Shown here piece by piece: positions 26,647 through 35,486 of a stretch of 64,000 nucleotides of DNA. The number at the start of each line of letters is the position of its first letter. The first letter of the stretch is position 1. Under the pieces are notes generated by a model that saw nothing but the letters and a program-made list of their open reading frames with translations, was not told where the DNA came from and did no database searches. The DNA comes from Caldilineaceae bacterium (lineage in GTDB: Bacteria > Chloroflexota > Anaerolineae > Caldilineales > Caldilineaceae). The position numbers were made by a program, and so were the translations under genes. The stretch covers positions 1-64,000 of the forward strand of contig JACKBA010000005.1 of the NCBI GenBank assembly GCA_020634815.1. Direction: 5' to 3'.

Positions 26647-28479
26647 TCAGTCGGGCATCTGGTTGGAGATGATCGGCATGAAGAACTCGACCTGGATTTC
26701 GCCGCCCAGATCCAGGATCACCGATGCGCCGGTGCCGCTGTCCGGGTTGAAGGGCTGGCGCTGGCCAAGATTGTTCGTTGCGATGGCAAAGAATTCGTAG
26801 AGGCCGTCGCCCAGAGTCAGCGACGCGTAGTCGAAATCGGCCGATGTCGTCGTGCCGGGGAAGGTGTTCCACGTCGTCCATGCACCGGCTGTGCCGCCGA
26901 AGGGTGTGTGACGGTAGCGCAGCTCATAGGTGGTGATTGTCGTCCCCGGCGCAAAGAAGCCGCTCCACGCCACCGGGATGATGTCGGTGATCGGCGACGT
27001 CGACTTGATGATCGAGGGATTGAAAGGCTGCACCACTGCCACCGGCGTATCGAAGACGATGGTCTGCGCCTGGGCCGTCGGGCTCCACGCCTGTACGTTC
27101 CCCGCGTTGTCCACCGCCCGCACGCGGAATTCCAGCTTGTCGCCCGTCTGTGCGCCGGTCACCTGGAAGGAGGTGGCCTGCGTGTCGGTCAGCAGATCGA
27201 GCCAGTCGCCGTCGTTGCGGCTCATCTGGAGCGTGTACGAGGCGATGCCGGAGAGGTTGTCGCTGCCACTCCACGTCACGGTGAAGGTCGGGAAGATAGT
27301 GAACTGCGGCAGCGGGTTGACCGACGAGACCGGCGGCTCGGCGTCGATGCGCGTCGACACGATGGGACTCCACGCGCCCAGGTTGCCGGCGTTGTCGGCC
27401 GCCTGCGCCTGGAATTCGACGAAAGCCCCGTTAGGCGCCCAGCCGCGGAAGGTGAACGAGTCGGTGGGCGTGCGGTTGCGCCAGTTGACCCAACTGCCGC
27501 CGTTGATGCGATAACGCACGTTGAACCACGCCACGCCGCTGGCCGGGCAGCCCGGCTGGGCAGGGTCGAAGGCGGACCAGAAGACGCGGAACTCGCTGGG
27601 CGAGAAGGTTGGCAGCGCGGTCACCGTCGTCACGGGCGCAGCCGTGTCACAGTTGACCGTGAAGTTGACTTCCAGGTAGGGCGCCAGGGCGGAAATCTGC
27701 CGCGAGAAGAACTGGCGCCAGCGACCCGCGCTCGGCGTCTCGTCGCCGGTGATGATGAGGCCGCGGTTCGGCTCGCCGCTGTCCCATGCCCGCACGACGT
27801 CGGTGGCGTTGCCGGTGACCCAGCCGGCCACGGGCGGGATGCTACCGAGCGGGAAGGCCGTGCCGCCGAGGAAATTGGCGTTGTTCCAGGTCACGCTGCC
27901 GGCGCTCCAGCTTTGCTGCATGAGCTGGGCGCGGAAGCTCATGGACTGGCTGTCGTTGGCGGGGGTAATCAGCGACTGGTTGATGAAGAACGAGGCGCTG
28001 CTGATCTGCGCGTTGGCGGGCAGCGCGCTCAGGTCGAATTGCAACAACATGCGCATGGCGTTGTTGCCGTTGCGATCCCAGCCCAGGTTCAGAAAGCTGG
28101 AACTGGAGAAATTGCTGGTCGGAAAGCCCGAAGCGATGAACGCTGCCTGCGAGGCCGGCAGTTGGACGCGGGCGTTGACCGCGCTGCCCTCGACCGTGTA
28201 GTCGATGACGGCAAGCTTCGTGCGATCAGGCATCTGTGCCAGCTCCTCGGCCGTCATACCCTCCGGCACTTCGACCCCTTCCGGCAGGCCGGCGGGCACC
28301 AGGCCCGGCAGGGCGGCCAACTGCTCGGCCACACTGAGCGGTAACTCGGCTGCGGGCTGTGCGTCGGCATCCTGGGCGCGGGCGCTGTAGGCCGGCGCCA
28401 GGGCCAGCACCATGGCCAGCACGGCGAAAAGGTGAGTCCACGCGATAAATGATCGGCGGCGCGATGGTTGGTGACTCAT
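26647..28479 (-). CDS. Secreted DNRLRE-domain protein with Ig/FN3-like repeats
   Basis: A 610-residue exported protein. Signal peptide ends near residue 36 (ALAPAYSARAQ). Residues ~90-275 resemble the DNRLRE beta-sandwich (MRMLLQFDLSALPANAQI, SWSAGSVTWNNANFLGG, VTGNATDVVRAWDSG), used for binding or structural roles on cell surfaces. Three Ig-like repeats follow (about 285-560), each with NAGN(L/V)xAWSP or similar, seen in FQAQAADNAGNLGAWSP and FRVRAVDNAGNVQAWSP. The end FFMPIISNQ resembles a short C-terminal motif of exported Chloroflexota proteins. AGGA lies about 11 bases before the ATG. Its upstream leader contains the G/C homopolymer tract. Confidence 0.85.
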   Translation of the reverse strand: MSHQPSRRRSFIAWTHLFAVLAMVLALAPAYSARAQDADAQPAAELPLSVAEQLAALPGLVPAGLPEGVEVPEGMTAEELAQMPDRTKLAVIDYTVEGSAVNARVQLPASQAAFIASGFPTSNFSSSSFLNLGWDRNGNNAMRMLLQFDLSALPANAQISSASFFINQSLITPANDSQSMSFRAQLMQQSWSAGSVTWNNANFLGGTAFPLGSIPPVAGWVTGNATDVVRAWDSGEPNRGLIITGDETPSAGRWRQFFSRQISALAPYLEVNFTVNCDTAAPVTTVTALPTFSPSEFRVFWSAFDPAQPGCPASGVAWFNVRYRINGGSWVNWRNRTPTDSFTFRGWAPNGAFVEFQAQAADNAGNLGAWSPIVSTRIDAEPPVSSVNPLPQFTIFPTFTVTWSGSDNLSGIASYTLQMSRNDGDWLDLLTDTQATSFQVTGAQTGDKLEFRVRAVDNAGNVQAWSPTAQAQTIVFDTPVAVVQPFNPSIIKSTSPITDIIPVAWSGFFAPGTTITTYELRYRHTPFGGTAGAWTTWNTFPGTTTSADFDYASLTLGDGLYEFFAIATNNLGQRQPFNPDSGTGASVILDLGGEIQVEFFMPIISNQMPD

Positions 28480-28508
28480 GGGATTGTGTTTCCTTCAAGT
28501 GGATGGGT

Positions 28509-28582
<74 letters not shown>

Positions 28583-28605
28583 CGATGACGTTCAGAATAC
28601 TGTGA

Positions 28606-30813
28606 CTACCGCGTCCAGTCCACGGCCTGGCGCAGCCAATCGGGCAACTCGCCCGGGATGGCGGTGATCTGTGTTGCGTCGCCGCCGGTCGCCGGCATCA
28701 CCCACAGCCCCCACGCCCCGCCGCGCTTGCTGACGAAGGCGATCTGGCTGCCGTCCGGGCTGACCGCGGGCAGGCCATCGGGCGCCGGGTCGTTGGTCAG
28801 GCGGGTGACGCTGCCGTCGGCCACCTCGGCGCGGTAGAGTTCCCAGTTGCCGTCGCGATCTTCGCTCATGAAGACCACGGCGCTGCCGTCAGGGAACCAG
28901 CGTGGCAGCGAGTCGGAGGCGACGTTGGTGAAGATCGTGCGGCTGGAGCCGTCCGTGCCCATGGTGTAGAGACCGCAGTTCTGTCCCTGCGGGTCGCAGC
29001 CCTTGAGGATGAGCAGTTCATCGGTCGGGTGCCAGTCCGGGTCCTTGCCAAAGTCGAGCTCGGCGTAGTCCATCTCCGCCGGTCGTTCCTTGTCCACAGC
29101 CGGCGTGATGTAGATGCGCCAGCGGCGGTCGCCCTGCCGGTTGGAGGCGAAGACGATGCGGTCGCCCGTGGGGCTCCAGCGCGGCTGGCTGTCCTCGACG
29201 AAGCGCGAGAAGCGCAGGCGCTGGCCGGTCGCCACGTCGTAGCCGCCCACGCCCAGCTTGTCGCTCTGCTGGCTGTAGAAGGCAAGCATGGAGCGGTCGG
29301 GGCTGAGCGCCGGCTGCATGGCGTTGTTGGCCACCATCTCGGCCTGTGCGCCGGCCGTTGCCGGCACGACATAGATGTCTTCCAGTTCGTAGACGCGGTT
29401 GCCTTCCTGCACGACGCGCGACGCCGAGTACAGGATGACGCCCTGCGGCACTTCGTACGGGACGCCTTCCTGGATCGCGGCGGTCGTCTCAGGCAGCGGC
29501 GGCGCCGGCAGCACCGGCACGGCGTCGGCGTTGCTCGCGTCGACGTAGGCAGCAGCCACCCAGCCCTGGCCATTGGGCGCAGAGGGGACGCTTGCCACCC
29601 ACCACTGGCCGTCGGCGCTACGACCGACGATTTCGCCCTCGGTGTCGAGCGGCGCAATGCCGACGATCGGATACATGGTGCCGGGGCCGGTGCGGATGTT
29701 GACGCCGAGCTCGGCCGTTACGCGGCCGCTGGGTGTCTCAGCGGTGACGGCGGCAAACTCGACGGGAGCGGCTTCGCTATCCTCGGCCACCGGGTCGGGA
29801 TCGGCGCTGGCCATCGCAGCCGGGGCGACGACGGAATCCGTCGCAACCTCGAAGCGCAGGGCCATGGCATCGTCGGCGGTGCGCATTTCGAGCACCTGGC
29901 CGTTGACCGAGTAGGTGGCGGCGCTGGCCAGCGCTGCCAGGAAGGCCGCTTCCTGCTCCATGACGCCTTCAGGCTCGACGCACATCATCATCGTCGACGC
30001 GGCCGGCCCGATGGTGATCTGGTTGCCGTCGACCGTGAAGCCGGCGACGAAGTTGTTGCAGCCGGCCGAACCGGAGACGCTGCCATCCTCGCCAAAGATG
30101 GCCGTGATCTCGGTACCCTCCAACATGCCGACGACGGCTTCCTGGCCGTTGTTGTAGTTGGTGGCGCGCCAGACGACGCCGGTCAGCTCTGTGGCCGTCT
30201 GTGCCGTCAGCGTGAGCAGCGCCGAGCCGTCTTCGCCGAGCAACTGGAGCTGGCCGTCGGCGACCTCGTAGGAGGCAACCTGGCCCAGCGCGGCCAGGAT
30301 TGCATCTTCCTGGGCCATGATGGCGTCCTCACAGGCCATGGCTGTGCGGCCGCCCAGCGTGATGCCAAGCGCGTTGCCGTCGAGCGTGTAGCCGGCAAAG
30401 AAGCCGTTGCAGCCGCCGTTGCCGGTGATCTGGCCGTTCTGGAAGGTGATGATGGCGTCGGCCACGGGGGCGGTGGCGCTGCCGTCAGCAGCTACGAATT
30501 CGGCGACCTGCCAGGTGCCGCTTTCGAGCGGGCTGGCGGCGGCTTCTTCAGCCGGTTCCTCCGTGGGCGCGGCTTCTTCGGCGGGCGCCTCTGTCGGCGT
30601 CGCTTCCTCGGTTGCGGCTTCGGTTGGAGCCTCCGTGGGCGCCTCGGTCGGAACTTCGGTGGGCGCCTCGGTGGGTGCTACGGTTGGGACCTCGGTGGGG
30701 GCGGCGGGCTGTGCCGTGGGCGCCGGCGCTGAGCCGCCGCAAGCGGCGAGCAGCAGGCCGATCGCCAGCACGGCGACGATCAAGAAAGCTTTGTTGCGAA
30801 ATCTGTGATACAT
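28606..30813 (-). CDS. Lipoprotein with two META domains, SH3b and TolB-like beta-propeller
   Basis: A 735-residue lipoprotein: hydrophobic signal then LLAAC with lipidated C25. A Pro/Thr/Glu-rich linker (about 28-95) is followed by two META/HslJ-type domains (about 97-212 and 213-330; GNGGCNGFFAGYTLDG and GSAGCNNFVAGFTVDG with the conserved Cys-Asn), a bacterial SH3 domain (about 365-430, GVNIRTGPGTMYPIVG) and a WD40/PD40 propeller (about 445-735) with repeats such as RWSPTGDRIVFASNRQG, RWFPDGSAVVFMSEDRDG and AVSPDGSQIAFVSKRGG. It should sit on the outer face of the membrane and bind other molecules; no catalytic site is seen. GGAGA is 8 bases before the ATG. Close relative in domain content to the 43452-45173 gene. 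Confidence 0.9.
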   Translation of the reverse strand: MYHRFRNKAFLIVAVLAIGLLLAACGGSAPAPTAQPAAPTEVPTVAPTEAPTEVPTEAPTEAPTEAATEEATPTEAPAEEAAPTEEPAEEAAASPLESGTWQVAEFVAADGSATAPVADAIITFQNGQITGNGGCNGFFAGYTLDGNALGITLGGRTAMACEDAIMAQEDAILAALGQVASYEVADGQLQLLGEDGSALLTLTAQTATELTGVVWRATNYNNGQEAVVGMLEGTEITAIFGEDGSVSGSAGCNNFVAGFTVDGNQITIGPAASTMMMCVEPEGVMEQEAAFLAALASAATYSVNGQVLEMRTADDAMALRFEVATDSVVAPAAMASADPDPVAEDSEAAPVEFAAVTAETPSGRVTAELGVNIRTGPGTMYPIVGIAPLDTEGEIVGRSADGQWWVASVPSAPNGQGWVAAAYVDASNADAVPVLPAPPLPETTAAIQEGVPYEVPQGVILYSASRVVQEGNRVYELEDIYVVPATAGAQAEMVANNAMQPALSPDRSMLAFYSQQSDKLGVGGYDVATGQRLRFSRFVEDSQPRWSPTGDRIVFASNRQGDRRWRIYITPAVDKERPAEMDYAELDFGKDPDWHPTDELLILKGCDPQGQNCGLYTMGTDGSSRTIFTNVASDSLPRWFPDGSAVVFMSEDRDGNWELYRAEVADGSVTRLTNDPAPDGLPAVSPDGSQIAFVSKRGGAWGLWVMPATGGDATQITAIPGELPDWLRQAVDWTR

Positions 30814-30858
30814 AGATTGTTCTCCGTTCTACAGAAACTATGATAGTGACCGGTTGAC

Positions 30859-31551
30859 TCACATGCCGCGAACGGCGAGCAAACCGGCGATGCCGCGATA
30901 CAGGAAGTAGATGCCAAAGGCCAATGATACGACCATGACGATGACCCGATTGTGGCGCTGCAGCCAGCCCTGTGCCGCTCGCAGCGGGCCGGCAGATTTC
31001 TGCGGCGCCGCAGCAAACGCAAGCATGGGCGGCAGCACCAGGATCTGCGTCGCCAGCGCGTAAAGCAGGTACAGCCCTGCGCCTGCCGGGATGCCCGGTT
31101 GCGCCTCCTCGATCACGCTGATGGCCGACAGCGTGAAGACCCACTGTTTGACGGAGAGCAGCATCAACAGCGCGCCGCTACCGGCCGCCTTGATTACTGA
31201 CATCTCCGTGAACGTGCTCATCCATTTCGGCGGTTCTTCGCCATCCTCATCGTCTCCGCTCCTGCGCCATTTCTTGGCGCCCATCACAAGCAGCAGAATG
31301 CCGACAATCGTCAACAGCGTCGGGCCGATGAGCACAAGACCGGCGCTGCTCTCCGCGTCAACCGCCGGGGCAAAGACAAGGCCGAAGATCACCCCTTGTA
31401 GCAGGCGCACAATCAGTGCTCCGGCCACAAAGGCGACGCTCTTGCCCAGCCCGCGCTCGCTCTGCAACAGGAGCAGCACGATGATCGGGTAGATGGGCAC
31501 CAGCGTGGCGCCCAAGATCAAAGGCAGCAGGTCGACGAAGAGTTCGTTCAT
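30859..31551 (-). CDS. GAP-family (LysE-like fold) six-segment membrane protein
   Basis: A 230-residue polytopic protein with about six hydrophobic segments. The start LLPLILGATLVPIYPIIVLLLL, the middle GPTLLTIVGILLLVMGAKKWRR and the later SVKQWVFTLSAISVIEEAQ agree with the GAP family (GPL-addressing/Sap-like), related to LysE exporters and named from mycobacterial glycolipid transport. Actual substrate unknown. Starts 3 bases after the upstream hydrolase gene, so the two are co-translated. The name rests on general resemblance. Confidence 0.65.
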   Translation of the reverse strand: MNELFVDLLPLILGATLVPIYPIIVLLLLQSERGLGKSVAFVAGALIVRLLQGVIFGLVFAPAVDAESSAGLVLIGPTLLTIVGILLLVMGAKKWRRSGDDEDGEEPPKWMSTFTEMSVIKAAGSGALLMLLSVKQWVFTLSAISVIEEAQPGIPAGAGLYLLYALATQILVLPPMLAFAAAPQKSAGPLRAAQGWLQRHNRVIVMVVSLAFGIYFLYRGIAGLLAVRGM

Positions 31552-31554
31552 ACG

Positions 31555-33849
31555 CTACTCGGTCACTGGCCGAAATGGCGAATCTACTTCGGCAAAGAAA
31601 TCGTTGTAATCCTTGATCGTGTTGGCTGCGCGCCACTCGGCCGCAGCCTGTTCCGCCTCGTCGATCTCGGCCTGCGTCAGTTGATCGGCAAAGGACCAGC
31701 GCTGCTCGGCGTAGTGAGGTTCGGTGTCTTCGAAGAGCGCGTAGAGAAAGAAGCCCGTCTTGTAATCTTGCTCGATGAAGGCTGCCCGGAACGCGCCGGC
31801 GAGGATGGCGCTGCGGTGGCCCTGGCGGATCGCATCTTCCAGGCAGACAATGGCTTCGTCTAGATAGGCTGGATTGCCCATGTCGGCTTCCAGGCGCGCG
31901 AACTCGTAGAAATCGACCTGGGCGTTGGCATAGCCGGCTTCACACGCCTTGCGGTACCAGAAGACGGCCTGCTCCAGGTTGCCGTACTGCACGCCCAGCG
32001 CCTCGGTCGGGCGGTAGAGATTGGCGAGCTGGCGCATGGCCTCCACGTCGCCCGCTTCGGCCGCAGCAATCAGCTCGGCGCTGGGCGGCTCGCTCAGCGT
32101 CCCCTGGCTGCTGACCGGCGAGCGCACCAGTTCCACATCGGCCAGGAAGAGCGAGCCGCTGTCGGTCTGGTCGAAGACGAGCGCCACCTCGGCAATGCTG
32201 GCCAGGTTCACCCCTTCGAACTGGCTGAGCGGGATGCGCACCGGCAGCAGTGGCGCCCGGCCCGAAAACAAGGGGTCGTCGAAGAAGAGTTCCCCAAGCT
32301 CGCCCTCAGGAAAGCGCAGCGCCGGTTCGTCGGCGCGCACCGGTACGATCGCGCTGTTGCCCTGGCGATCCGTCAGCCGCACGGAGAAGGCCTGCGGCGC
32401 TCCGGCCGCGTTGAGCGGCGAGAGTGGGTCGATGGCAGCGCGTACGCTCACCGCATCGAAGAGCAGCAGGTTGTCCACGCCCGGCAACAGATCGAAGCGC
32501 AGGCTGGCATCCGGCTTCTCCCAGCTCACGACCGCGTGGGCGGGCTGGCCGGGCACGACGACATGCGAGCGGCGGCAGCCTGCGAGATCCGGCTCGGTGA
32601 AGGGCGTGTAGCTCCCCTCGGGGCAGAACAGCGTCGCCACGCCCTCGGCGCTGACGGCGCCCCCGATCGGGCTGGTTGTAAACTCGTCGGCGCTGGCCGG
32701 CGTCAGCAGGGGCAGCCGCAGGCGCGAGGCGGGGAGCAGTGCTGCCTGCGCCGCGAGCCCGTAGAGTTGGTCGACGGCCGGGGTGAGCACGTCGATACCC
32801 ATGCGCGCCATGGCCGCACGAATCTGCGCCGGGTCGCGACTGAAGATCGTGGTGAGGAAGTCGGTGGTGTAGGCAACCAGGAAGTCGCGCTGTGCCGCAC
32901 CATCCAGCAACGGATCGCAGTCTGGGCGGCCATTCAGCCCAAAAGGATCGTCCGGCAGCGTGCTGTTGAAGTGGTTGTGGTTGGCGCGCTCCAGCCAGAC
33001 GGAGGTCGCCCAGTCATGCTGCGATTCCAGGCGCGTCGCCTCGTAGAATACCTGCCCCACCTGGTCGACCACGTCGGCGTCACAGGCCGGCAGCACCGTC
33101 GCCATCGGCGCCGGCGCGCCGCCGGCCGGGTCGGTGGCGTTGGGCGCCGGCGTGATCAGCAGCAGGCCATCCACGGGCCCGAAGGTGACCTCGCCGCGCT
33201 CTGCCTCGGCGGCCAGGTCACGCGCAAGCGCAACGGCGGCGTCACCCCCGCGCGAGTGGCCGGCAATGACCAGCCGGCTCAGGTCGGCGCGGCCGGCCAG
33301 GTCGATGCCAAAATCATTGGCGCCGCCGGCCGATGCTTCCGCCAACGCGCCCAGGTGCAGGTCGACCAGTTGGCGCAAGCGTTCGCCCGGGATTGGCTCG
33401 CCAAAGCCAAAGGTGTTCTCGGCGTTGATGTTGATGGAGAGCGCCACATAGCCCTGCGCGGCCAGTTCGCCGACCAGATAGGCGAAGCCGCGATAGTTGG
33501 GTCGCTCTACGGCCGGATCACAGGGCCAGCGGTCGACGCCGTGCTCCACTTCCGGGCAGCCGGGGTGCGTGCCGTGGATGATGAGCACGACCGGGTACGG
33601 CCCGCCTTCCGCCGGTGCGGCGATCACGCCGTTGAGCCGCACCGGCATAGCGCGGAAGCGGCTCTCCTCGGGGAAGCGCTCCTGCGTGATCGTCGTTTCA
33701 CCCAGGTCGTACTCGACGGCGGGCGGCGCCGACACAACCGCTGCCCCGTCTGTCATGGCGGGCATGGGCCGGACCGGCGCGCAGGCCGCCAGCACCAGCA
33801 TGGCTACGGCCAGAACGACAATTCTCCGCAGTGGACGAAATAAGTTCAC
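31555..33849 (-). CDS. Lipoprotein alpha/beta hydrolase with C-terminal Sel1-type repeats
   Basis: A 764-residue lipoprotein; VLAACAP gives lipidated Cys. Residues ~60-330 are an alpha/beta-hydrolase with VVLIIHGTHPGCP (oxyanion-side HG) and the nucleophile elbow AGHSRGGDA. A middle beta-rich region (about 400-580) is followed by helical repeats near 600-745 of Sel1/TPR type (AVFWYRKACEAGYANAQV, AIVCLEDAIRQGHRSA). It could cleave an ester or amide on the outer membrane face with the helical part as a docking surface. GTG 33849 is chosen over ATG 33870: AAGGAG (33857-33862) lies 7 bases before it and the signal peptide starts there. Confidence 0.83.
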   Translation of the reverse strand: MNLFRPLRRIVVLAVAMLVLAACAPVRPMPAMTDGAAVVSAPPAVEYDLGETTITQERFPEESRFRAMPVRLNGVIAAPAEGGPYPVVLIIHGTHPGCPEVEHGVDRWPCDPAVERPNYRGFAYLVGELAAQGYVALSININAENTFGFGEPIPGERLRQLVDLHLGALAEASAGGANDFGIDLAGRADLSRLVIAGHSRGGDAAVALARDLAAEAERGEVTFGPVDGLLLITPAPNATDPAGGAPAPMATVLPACDADVVDQVGQVFYEATRLESQHDWATSVWLERANHNHFNSTLPDDPFGLNGRPDCDPLLDGAAQRDFLVAYTTDFLTTIFSRDPAQIRAAMARMGIDVLTPAVDQLYGLAAQAALLPASRLRLPLLTPASADEFTTSPIGGAVSAEGVATLFCPEGSYTPFTEPDLAGCRRSHVVVPGQPAHAVVSWEKPDASLRFDLLPGVDNLLLFDAVSVRAAIDPLSPLNAAGAPQAFSVRLTDRQGNSAIVPVRADEPALRFPEGELGELFFDDPLFSGRAPLLPVRIPLSQFEGVNLASIAEVALVFDQTDSGSLFLADVELVRSPVSSQGTLSEPPSAELIAAAEAGDVEAMRQLANLYRPTEALGVQYGNLEQAVFWYRKACEAGYANAQVDFYEFARLEADMGNPAYLDEAIVCLEDAIRQGHRSAILAGAFRAAFIEQDYKTGFFLYALFEDTEPHYAEQRWSFADQLTQAEIDEAEQAAAEWRAANTIKDYNDFFAEVDSPFRPVTE

Positions 33850-33856
33850 GTATTCG

Positions 33857-33862
33857 CTCCTT
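33857..33862 (-). promoter_or_regulatory. Ribosome binding site that fixes the GTG start at 33849
   Basis: AAGGAG on the minus strand, 7 bases before GTG. It lies inside the frame that would begin at ATG 33870, which has no such site. Confidence 0.75.
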
Positions 33863-33898
33863 GGCGACATCTCTCAACTGTGGCCGGGCCATGCGCCC

Positions 33899-34648
33899 CT
33901 AGCCACCAAGCGGAATCGCAATCAACACCATGATCGCGCCGATCCCAGCCAGCAGCAGGCCGGTGGCCCATGCATTCGAGCCGGTGTACTTGCCCCACTG
34001 GTAGCCCGCAATGAACAGCATGACAAACGACACGACGTTGGATGCGCGGATGGCAAGTGACGGATGGTTGAAGAACAGCACCAACGGTACAAACGACGGC
34101 AACACGGCAAGCACTGCAACCAGCACCGAGCCAAAGCCGCCGGCGATGTCCTCGCGCGAGAGGCGCACCGGCTGCGGCTGACCCTCGCGCAGATGCTCCA
34201 ACACATCCTGATAGAGTACGCGTCGCTGTTCCTCGCCGGTGATAGGCTCCAAAATATGATCGAGTTCGCCGGCGACAATCTCGATTCCTTCCTCTTCGGT
34301 GGTCGCGGCCTGGAGATGTTGCAGCAGGCGGTGACTTTCGCCTCGTGCGAACATCGACAAGAGCGAATACATGATTCCGTCAATGAGCCCCCAGGCAAGC
34401 GTAGCGCCTGCCGCGCCAATCATCAGTTCGATGACATAGGTGCTCGGGATCGGTTGATCCGGGTTTGCGCCGAGCTTGATGATGCTGAATGCCAGGGTGA
34501 ACGTCAGCAGGATGAGTATGCTGAAGATCGTCTCCGACAGCCGATCGATGGGATCGAGCAGACGCCCAAGAAAGCTCTCCTTGGGCGTGCTCTGCTGTCG
34601 ATTGCGGTGCGACGGCCGTGCGACGGCTGTCCTGGCTACCAGTGACAT
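33899..34648 (-). CDS. Polytopic membrane protein of unknown function
   Basis: A 249-residue protein with about five membrane segments: residues ~38-58, 68-92 and three near 170-249 (SVLVAVLAVLPSFVPLVLFF, VVSFVMLFIAGYQWGKYTG, GLLLAGIGAIMVLIAIPLGG), separated by a charged cytoplasmic-type region with HRLLQHLQAATTEEEG. The layout recalls VIT/CCC1-like metal carriers, but the hallmark residues are not evident, so no function is given. GGGAG is 7 bases before the ATG. It follows the SHOCT gene in one likely transcript. Confidence 0.7.
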   Translation of the reverse strand: MSLVARTAVARPSHRNRQQSTPKESFLGRLLDPIDRLSETIFSILILLTFTLAFSIIKLGANPDQPIPSTYVIELMIGAAGATLAWGLIDGIMYSLLSMFARGESHRLLQHLQAATTEEEGIEIVAGELDHILEPITGEEQRRVLYQDVLEHLREGQPQPVRLSREDIAGGFGSVLVAVLAVLPSFVPLVLFFNHPSLAIRASNVVSFVMLFIAGYQWGKYTGSNAWATGLLLAGIGAIMVLIAIPLGG

Positions 34649-34668
34649 TTGATACTCCCGCGCTCACC

Positions 34669-35016
34669 CTACTGCAGAATCTTCGCTTTCATGGCGGCAA
34701 ATTCCTCGGCACTCAGGACGCCGCTCTGGTACAACTCGCCGAGCTTCTGCAACTGCGCGAGTTGATCGTCTGTCGACTGGATGGCCTGTGTTTCGGCCGG
34801 CACTTCAGCGACTGGCGCCGCTTCAACTTCTGTGGGTGCGGCCGGTTGGGCCGGCTGCGCTTCGGCGGCGGCCTGTTGTGCAGCCGCTTTCTGCTGCGCC
34901 GACTTTTGCATGGAGCCGGCGACGGCGCCGGAGACGGCGGTGGCGGTGCCTGCGATCACGGCTGTGCGGGCCGCAGTCCCGATCAGGCCTGGGCGGCCAA
35001 TTCGTGCTCTTCGCAT
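34669..35016 (-). CDS. SHOCT-domain protein
   Basis: A 115-residue protein. The last ~28 residues, QLQKLGELYQSGVLSAEEFA plus AMKAKILQ, are a typical SHOCT motif (short C-terminal helical pair thought to drive oligomerisation or membrane attachment of partner proteins). The N-terminus is Gly/Ala/Thr-rich (IGTAARTAVIAGTATAVSGAV), perhaps a glycine-zipper-like membrane segment, and the middle is Gln/Ala/Pro-rich. GGAG precedes the ATG. It is 15 bases downstream of the DUF6325-like gene, a pairing I recall from other bacteria (unchecked). Confidence 0.85.
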   Translation of the reverse strand: MRRARIGRPGLIGTAARTAVIAGTATAVSGAVAGSMQKSAQQKAAAQQAAAEAQPAQPAAPTEVEAAPVAEVPAETQAIQSTDDQLAQLQKLGELYQSGVLSAEEFAAMKAKILQ

Positions 35017-35031
35017 CAGGTTCTCTCCTCT

Positions 35032-35475
35032 CTACAGGTCGGCGGCAGCGTCGACGATCGCCTGCCGCACGGTTTCGACGACATGATTAGGGATACGCAC
35101 GTTCATCAGCACTTCGCCATTGGCGTTGCGTACGGCCTGGGCGAAGCGCGCCGCCCAGACGTTCTCGAAGAGGAGGGCCGCGGCCGTCGAGTTGTTAGGC
35201 AGGTCTTCGGCCACCAGCAGCAGATCCTCTTCCGACAGCAGGTCGTCGTGCTCGCCTTCCAGTTTCGCCAGAGCGCCGGCTACTTCGATGTCAAGCTCGC
35301 TCGACTCGTACAGCAGCACGTCACCGGCCGCATCCTTGATGATGACGGCCAGGTCGATGATCCGGATCTGGCCGCTGTCCACCAGTTCGCCCAGCGCCGG
35401 GATGATCTCGCCGCGGAAGCGGTTTCCTTCGAAATAGACGACCAGATATTCGACTGGCCCAAGGTTTGACTGCAT
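35032..35475 (-). CDS. DUF6325/DUF1269-like cytoplasmic protein
   Basis: A 147-residue acidic protein. GPVEYLVVYFEGNRFRGEII and PALGELVDSGQIRIIDLAVI, followed by IKDAAGDV, match my recollection of the DUF6325 family (older DUF1269-type annotation), whose role is unknown. No membrane segment. AAGGAG is 7 bases before the ATG. Position between a ZIP-like transporter and a SHOCT protein hints at envelope or stress physiology, without proof. Confidence 0.78.
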   Translation of the reverse strand: MQSNLGPVEYLVVYFEGNRFRGEIIPALGELVDSGQIRIIDLAVIIKDAAGDVLLYESSELDIEVAGALAKLEGEHDDLLSEEDLLLVAEDLPNNSTAAALLFENVWAARFAQAVRNANGEVLMNVRIPNHVVETVRQAIVDAAADL

Positions 35476-35486
35476 CTGTTTTCTCC

